Assembly: GCA_002205965.3 (NCBI GenBank)
Contig: NADL03000748.1
Coordinates: forward strand, 992,001-1,056,000
DNA: 64,000 nucleotides
From: Kappaphycus alvarezii
Taxonomy: Eukaryota > Rhodophyta > Florideophyceae > Gigartinales > Solieriaceae
Direction: 5' to 3'
This document shows positions 60,012 through 64,000 of this stretch, piece after piece. A program made the translations under genes and the position numbers. Below the pieces are notes generated by a model. That model did not search any database. It saw only the letters and a program-made list of their open reading frames with translations, and was not told where the DNA came from. The stretch's first letter is position 1; each line of letters starts with the position of its first letter.

Positions 60012-60262
60012 AATCGTCAAAACTTGTTGTGATTTCCACTCTCGAGCACATGGGTAACCGCACACTCCTGTTATCCACGCGTCTGCTGATCATTGCCATA
60101 TCCGATTTGCAAGGCGACCGTGGCAGCGAAGCGAGGATAGCACATCCTGATTGTCGCAGCGCAACCCACTAGTAGATATCACATTGTACCGTAACATGGA
60201 GCAAACTTCTTGACTTCCAGTGGTGACAGTACAGTAAAGTACAGTACCCGACGGTGTGCTAG
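60012..60262. other. Convergent 3' intergenic region with GTAC-rich motif
   Basis: About 250 bp between two stop codons. GACAGTACAGTAAAGTACAG lies at 60225-60244. No classical polyadenylation signal stands out. Confidence 0.45.
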
Positions 60263-61218
60263 TCACATATTGCCAACTTCTGCCGCTCTTTTCTTTGTCT
60301 CTTCCCTCTTTTCCCTCCTCACACGCGCCATTTCTTCCGCAACCGGCAAATACCATTCAGGGACAAGGCCCGCGACCCTCCTCCTCTCCACATCGAAAGG
60401 CGGAATAAACGCACCTGGGTTTCTCATGTGCAATGCAATCCTCCTAAATTCCTCTCCTCCATCGAGCCCCTCCCTCTCACATTCATTGAGAAACCATTTG
60501 ACCCCAATCCTAACATGTTGAATCTCTTCCTCTGCAATAGTGGCCACAATCTCAGCACTCATCTTATCCCCAAAGCCCAACAGTCTTTTCATCAAGCGCG
60601 GTCCCGCATCCAACCCCCTCGCTTCAGCGACCAGCTGTCCCATAACCAACCTCTCCTTCCTGCCGACCTTACTTTGTTCTACACCCTTCCACACGGCACC
60701 ATGGGCCGGTAACGCGCCATAAAACGAGCCTAAATGGTGCAAACGATCATGCAACCAACTAAAATGCCTCGCCTCATCGCTTGCAACAGTCATCCAGTCC
60801 GTGACCCACTCCTCCCCCCAAACGCCATGGCCAAAGCGCAACATAGTATCCATACACAAATCAATGGCATTCAATTCGACATGAGCCAAACCATGGAGGT
60901 GATAAATATTAGACGGGACATCAACCTCCTTTACACTCGGCATGTCCAAGGTGGAAACAATATTCGGAAGCGATGGTCGTGCAGGATACGGCGGCGGGGA
61001 TAGGACAGGGCCCAGAGTGCGATGCGTTTGCCAATGCTGCATGGCCTCCGCGTAAGCCGCACCTTATCCATAGGGTCTGGGGATTGCAAGATGCGTTGTG
61101 CGTAATGAGATACGCCCTCCGCGGACATGGTGAGGATACGGCGGGTTGTGGGACTAGGGAGCAAGCAAAATGCAAGAGGAACATCGGCGGAAGCGAAGAT
61201 TGGCTGCTCGGAAGGCAT
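60263..61218 (-). CDS. DUF455 ferritin-like domain protein, one frame break
   Basis: DUF455 proteins are four-helix ferritin-like proteins with a predicted di-iron site; their biological role is not settled. The frame 61042-60263 carries the whole conserved core: HVELNAIDLCMDTMLRFGHG, DWMTVASDEARHFSWLHDR, YGALPAHGAVWKG, EARGLDAGPRLMKRLLGFGD and EEEIQHVRIGVKWFLNECER. The repeated Glu and E-x-x-H residues are the expected metal ligands. The true N-terminus is in another frame from an ATG at 61218 (YAQRILQSPDPMDKVR, the A-x-x-x-L-x-x-x-D-P-x-x-K segment that precedes the core). Adding one base near 61056 joins the frames with exact family spacing (D-K-x-R ... E-A ... W). A 26-nt GT-AG segment (61062-61037) would also restore frame. 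C-terminus is basic. Role inferred only from family. Confidence 0.85.
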
Positions 61219-61643
61219 TGAAAATGTTGTGAGTGGGTGAAACTGCGGTTGGCGATCGAATGAGCATCCGGTGACCTCTAATCAGATGAGCTCAATATTT
61301 TAGAACGCGAGATACCGCGTTGGTGTTTTGTACTTTGATCCGCGATGCATACTCGATGACAGTCAAACAAATTATACAGCATCGATCTACTGTACTGTAC
61401 AGTACAATTGTCTGGTCCATATCGGGCACAACTGTACTGTCCAGTCTTGCACAATTACAATTGTCAAAGGGAGTTTCAAGTTTTCAAATGATAACAGCTG
61501 CAAAGAGACACCGGGCCACGCGCTCCCTTCCCCTCCCCGCAACGACCCACAGTTTCCCATCTTCACACTGACAAACCCAGTCCAATACAAAGCGCCAAGC
61601 ACACAAGGCCCCACACTACACTCTTCTCAACCTCCAACGCCAC
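61219..61643. other. Intergenic region with GTAC-rich cluster
   Basis: It lies between the DUF455 start and the stop of the Sm-like gene. The cluster 61388-61445 includes the 14-bp palindrome GTACTGTACAGTAC at 61392-61405. No gene is recognised. A minus-strand frame (61614-61387) could hold a second exon of the Sm-like gene, but the splice does not keep a long frame. Confidence 0.4.
61388..61445. repeat. GTAC-rich palindromic cluster
   Basis: TACTGTACTGTACAGTAC followed about 40 bp later by ACTGTACTG; perfect 14-bp palindrome at 61392-61405, identical to the one at 53133-53146. Confidence 0.75.
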
Positions 61644-61964
61644 CTATCCGAAAAGCCTCCTCCACCACCACCGCACCCGCACCCCCCAACACTTACCCAA
61701 TCTGCACCTCCTCCTCCCCCCAGGCACTTCCGTGGGCACCCCATTCCCCACTTCATGCCTTTCCTGCATCGTCATCTCCCGTACAACCTTAACATGCTCC
61801 GCAAAAATCAACGTCATCACAGGCCCAGGACGTAGCAGCGCGACATTACCAGTCTCCGGATCAACCGCGTAAACAAACCCGCTTACGGTTTGATTCCGCG
61901 TCGTTTCCACGGTGGCTAGCGTGCGCTCGAAGTTTTGAAACCGCGTGTACAATGCGCTTTCCAT
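61644..61964 (-). CDS. Small Sm-like (LSM / Gemin6-type) domain protein
   Basis: The 106-codon frame from the ATG at 61964 reads FERTLATVETTRNQTVSGFV, then YAVDPETGNVALLRPGPV and MTLIFAEHVKVVREM. This matches the Sm fold pattern: variable helix, then V-x-V-x-T at strand 1, G-x-V-x-x-V-D-P-x-T-x-N-V-x-L through strands 2-3, then I/L-x-x-x-x-V-x-V-V. Such proteins bind RNA or act in snRNP assembly. The tail after residue 80 is Gly/Arg-rich and follows a six-base homopolymer; one missing base would instead give a Gly-rich tail. A consensus donor GTAAGT at 61696-61691 could also start an intron. Divergent from the nucleoside transporter. Confidence 0.45.
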   Translation of the reverse strand: MESALYTRFQNFERTLATVETTRNQTVSGFVYAVDPETGNVALLRPGPVMTLIFAEHVKVVREMTMQERHEVGNGVPTEVPGGRRRCRLGKCWGVRVRWWWRRLFG

Positions 61965-62485
61965 CGCTAGCGGAGATGTGGCGATGTGGCAATGGAATCG
62001 CGGTGAGGCTGGGCGAATGTGCGTGGCGTTGCGTGGGGGGACTGTCTTTGTTACAAGAGACGTCGGGTGCCTTTATGAATTTTTTTTTATTTGTCTGGGA
62101 ATTGGCATGAAAAGGCTGCCGAAATATGTGCGTCAAATCGCCCAGACTGTTCCCATTGGTTGATGGCGCCTTCAATTTGCCGGATATTCATGTGAAAAGG
62201 GCAACCTCTGCCCTCCTTTTGGCTGATGCGGCGTAACTTTACGTCCGCCGGCTGTCCGGGTGCGTATCGCCACCCGTGAAAAGTAACCGTAGCCCCGTGC
62301 ATGACCAAGGCCGCTGTGAGCCGTATCATCCTCGCGACCCTCATCCCCATGCCTCGGCACCAAGCGGTCTGATACAGTATCTTCGACAATTCCCCAAGAA
62401 AACCAGAGTCTCTCCAGCAGGCAGCCTTTCCCTCGTTTGTCCTTCTCACGTCGCAAACCACCCCTTGTGACTCCATTCGCCCAGA
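61965..62485. promoter_or_regulatory. Divergent intergenic region between the Sm-like gene and the transporter
   Basis: About 520 bp. Unlike the other island spacers it has no GTAC-rich cluster, only one GATACAGTATC palindrome near 62370. A minus frame of 129 codons (62476-62087) starting 10 bp from the transporter ATG has no recognisable motif and is not called. Confidence 0.35.
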
Positions 62486-64000
62486 ATGGCCGATGTTAAT
62501 CTTCCAATAGACCCAGTCATGTCCAAATCCTCGTATACTCCTCTCCCCTCAACACCCCCCGCTTCTCCTCCGCCGCAAATGCAATCCTCTTACTCTTCTT
62601 CGCAAACACTGACTGTTACGTCCTTTTTCCTCCTCGGCATCGGCAGTCTGCTCCCATGGTGTGCCTTGTTGTCCACCCTCGACTATTACACCCTGCTTCT
62701 TCCAACCATTTCCATTACCCAGTACATCACAAACGCCTACACCTTCCCCTTTATGCTAACCGGCATATACATCTCCCTCTCCCCTAAGCCGCCCCCTCGT
62801 CGTATATCCATTCTCTCGAGTTTCGCCATTATCACTTTTGTCTCCTTTCTACTCCCCGCCATGGTCCACGCTACGGAACCCTTACAAAACCCGTTCTTCA
62901 CCACCGCCTTCTGGCTTACCATCATCACCTCGGTCACTATCGGTATTGCCGGTGCCCTTCTTCAAAGCACTCTCTTTGCAATGCTTGCCAACTTTCCAGG
63001 AGGCAATTGTACAACCGCATATACCGCTGGTGGCGGTGTCGCCAGCGTCTTCATAGCCGCCCTGCGTATTATTTGTCGTCTTGTAATGGAGTCTGGCGGC
63101 AGCTCTGTTCCCAGTATGCAGGCATTGCATCGAGGTTTTCGGGTGTTTTTCATCGCCTGTGCGCTTATATGTGCAGTATGTCTGGCGTTATGTGTTTGGC
63201 TAGAGTTTGCATGTCACGAGTACATACAGCGTGTTGCAAAAGGTGATGCGAGGGAAATCGAGGGGGGTGCGCAAGGGTGGGAAGAGATTCGGAGGACGAT
63301 GGAGGAGATGAAAGGGCCTGGGGTTTGGTTATTGTTGTCGATGGCGTTGACTTTATCGGTGTTCCCTGCCATCGTCGTCAAGTTGCCGGTTACGATGAGG
63401 CATGGCATTGGGGAAGGTTTGGCTAGTTGGTATCCTTTAGTGGTGATTACCATCTATGCTATTGGTGATACCATAGGGAAGGGAGTTGTGAAGGAGGAAT
63501 TTGTGGCAGGATGGCGTGGTGCGCTTGGAACGCTAGTCAAGGGCAGAATACTGATGGTCCCATTATACATTGCCATTTGGGCGGGGCTGAGAAATGTAGG
63601 ATTGGTAGCATCTTGGACGTTAGTGTTGTTACTTGGATTAAGCAACGGACCGGTGGTAACACTAGCGTTCTTGAGTTTGGGGTTTTTGGTGCCGGCCGAG
63701 AGAAGGGAGATAGGCGGCAGGTTAATGTTTTTGATGTTGATTTGTGGTTTGTCAATAGGCAATGTTGCTGGATGGTTGGCTGAGACTGCACTGAAGAGCT
63801 TTGTCGATTTTGAGCGGCAGACAATGAACGTAATTGTAACTCATGACGTGGAATGTCAATGCCGAGGGCTTCAGGCAATCAAAACATCGTTCTTAATCCG
63901 GAGATCGAGCTACTGGGGACCAGCAATCGGTTCTTGCAATGGAGCTGTACTCGATTCTTGCGACGCAGCTGCAGTCGATTCTTGCAATAGAGGTGGATTG
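62486..64000 (+). CDS. Equilibrative nucleoside transporter (ENT/SLC29 family), 3' end outside the window
   Basis: The frame from the ATG at 62486 is open for 505 codons to the window end. After a Ser/Pro-rich cytosolic N-terminus (residues 1-42) it shows the ENT first helix, TSFFLLGIGSLLPW (PW at 57-58; the usual Asn after it is Cys). Many membrane helices follow, with a long charged loop at about 240-275 (RVAKGDAREIEGGAQGWEEI). The late signature LGLSNGPVVTLAFLSLG (about 380-397) corresponds to the S/T-N-G block, and the last helix ends near LSIGNVAGWLAETAL. The family moves nucleosides across the plasma or organelle membrane. Unusually, the frame continues about 70 residues past the last helix and ends in an 8-residue repeat (x-D-S-C-x-x-x-A), which ENTs do not normally have. 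Confidence 0.85.
   Translation, partial: MADVNLPIDPVMSKSSYTPLPSTPPASPPPQMQSSYSSSQTLTVTSFFLLGIGSLLPWCALLSTLDYYTLLLPTISITQYITNAYTFPFMLTGIYISLSPKPPPRRISILSSFAIITFVSFLLPAMVHATEPLQNPFFTTAFWLTIITSVTIGIAGALLQSTLFAMLANFPGGNCTTAYTAGGGVASVFIAALRIICRLVMESGGSSVPSMQALHRGFRVFFIACALICAVCLALCVWLEFACHEYIQRVAKGDAREIEGGAQGWEEIRRTMEEMKGPGVWLLLSMALTLSVFPAIVVKLPVTMRHGIGEGLASWYPLVVITIYAIGDTIGKGVVKEEFVAGWRGALGTLVKGRILMVPLYIAIWAGLRNVGLVASWTLVLLLGLSNGPVVTLAFLSLGFLVPAERREIGGRLMFLMLICGLSIGNVAGWLAETALKSFVDFERQTMNVIVTHDVECQCRGLQAIKTSFLIRRSSYWGPAIGSCNGAVLDSCDAAAVDSCNRGGL
63927..63998 (+). repeat. 24-bp tandem repeat, three copies, at the window end
   Basis: Units at 63927, 63951 and 63975 share the core TCGATTCTTGC. In the transporter frame they encode IGSCNGAV / LDSCDAAA / VDSCNRGG. 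The array may continue beyond the window. Confidence 0.8.

Noticed and set aside
62087-62476. 129-codon minus-strand ORF next to the transporter start
   Set aside because: No domain, odd composition (Arg, Cys and Trp scattered) and it occupies the presumed promoter; likely chance.
1-64000. CRISPR array, prophage, biosynthetic cluster or defence system
   Set aside because: No spaced repeats, phage genes or clustered pathway enzymes were seen. The window is eukaryotic and the gene island is a set of unrelated housekeeping functions; nothing supports a new multi-gene system.

Overview
The window is nuclear DNA of a eukaryote, most likely a macroscopic red alga (florideophyte, Chondrus-like). 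This is an inference from three things: compact, intron-poor genes in tight clusters; large surrounding blocks of decayed Copia, pogo, hAT-like and tnp2-like transposons of types I associate with red algae and oomycetes; and one predicted membrane protein that looks plastid-type. No ribosomal RNA, CRISPR array, convincing tRNA or prokaryotic operon was seen.

Layout. Positions 1-885 hold the 5' half of a family-1 glycosyltransferase gene on the minus strand, cut by the window edge. From about 1.3 to 47.8 kb the window is a lower-GC graveyard of mobile elements. A complete Copia element lies at 1315-8116, with two 326-bp LTRs and a 5-bp target duplication. A pogo-like DNA transposon with recognisable terminal inverted repeats lies at 8492-10270, and a second pogo-like copy at about 11.2-12.6 kb. 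Then follow a reversed, internally deleted Copia remnant (13.7-16.8 kb), a tnp2/Plavaka-like remnant (22.0-24.4 kb), a Myb/trihelix-like element ORF (29.5-30.2 kb), a hAT-like remnant (37.4-39.5 kb), a second Copia on the plus strand (39.6-42.2 kb) and a third pogo-like transposase on the minus strand (42.6-44.0 kb). Between them are long stretches in which I recognise nothing.

From about 47.8 kb to the end is a GC-richer gene island. In order it holds: a predicted plastid membrane protein (+), a 5'-truncated LINE tail with a 233-bp inverted repeat (49.6-50.9 kb), an ELO fatty-acid elongase (-), VPS52 of the GARP tethering complex (+), a Claspin/Mrc1-like replication-checkpoint protein (-), a membrane-anchored alpha/beta hydrolase (+), a DUF455 ferritin-like protein (-), a small Sm-like protein (-) and an equilibrative nucleoside transporter (+) that runs off the end. 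Spacing is tight: VPS52 and the Claspin-like gene converge with about 54 bp between stops. The genes are housekeeping functions (lipid elongation, endosome-to-Golgi traffic, replication checkpoint, nucleoside uptake) and do not form one pathway.

Two cross-cutting observations matter most. Five of the island-type genes are each broken by what behaves like one or more missing bases; two breaks lie at G or C homopolymers, and two could alternatively be 26-29 nt GT-AG micro-introns. In addition, nearly every intergenic space of the island carries a cluster of GTAC-rich palindromes built on CTGTACAG.
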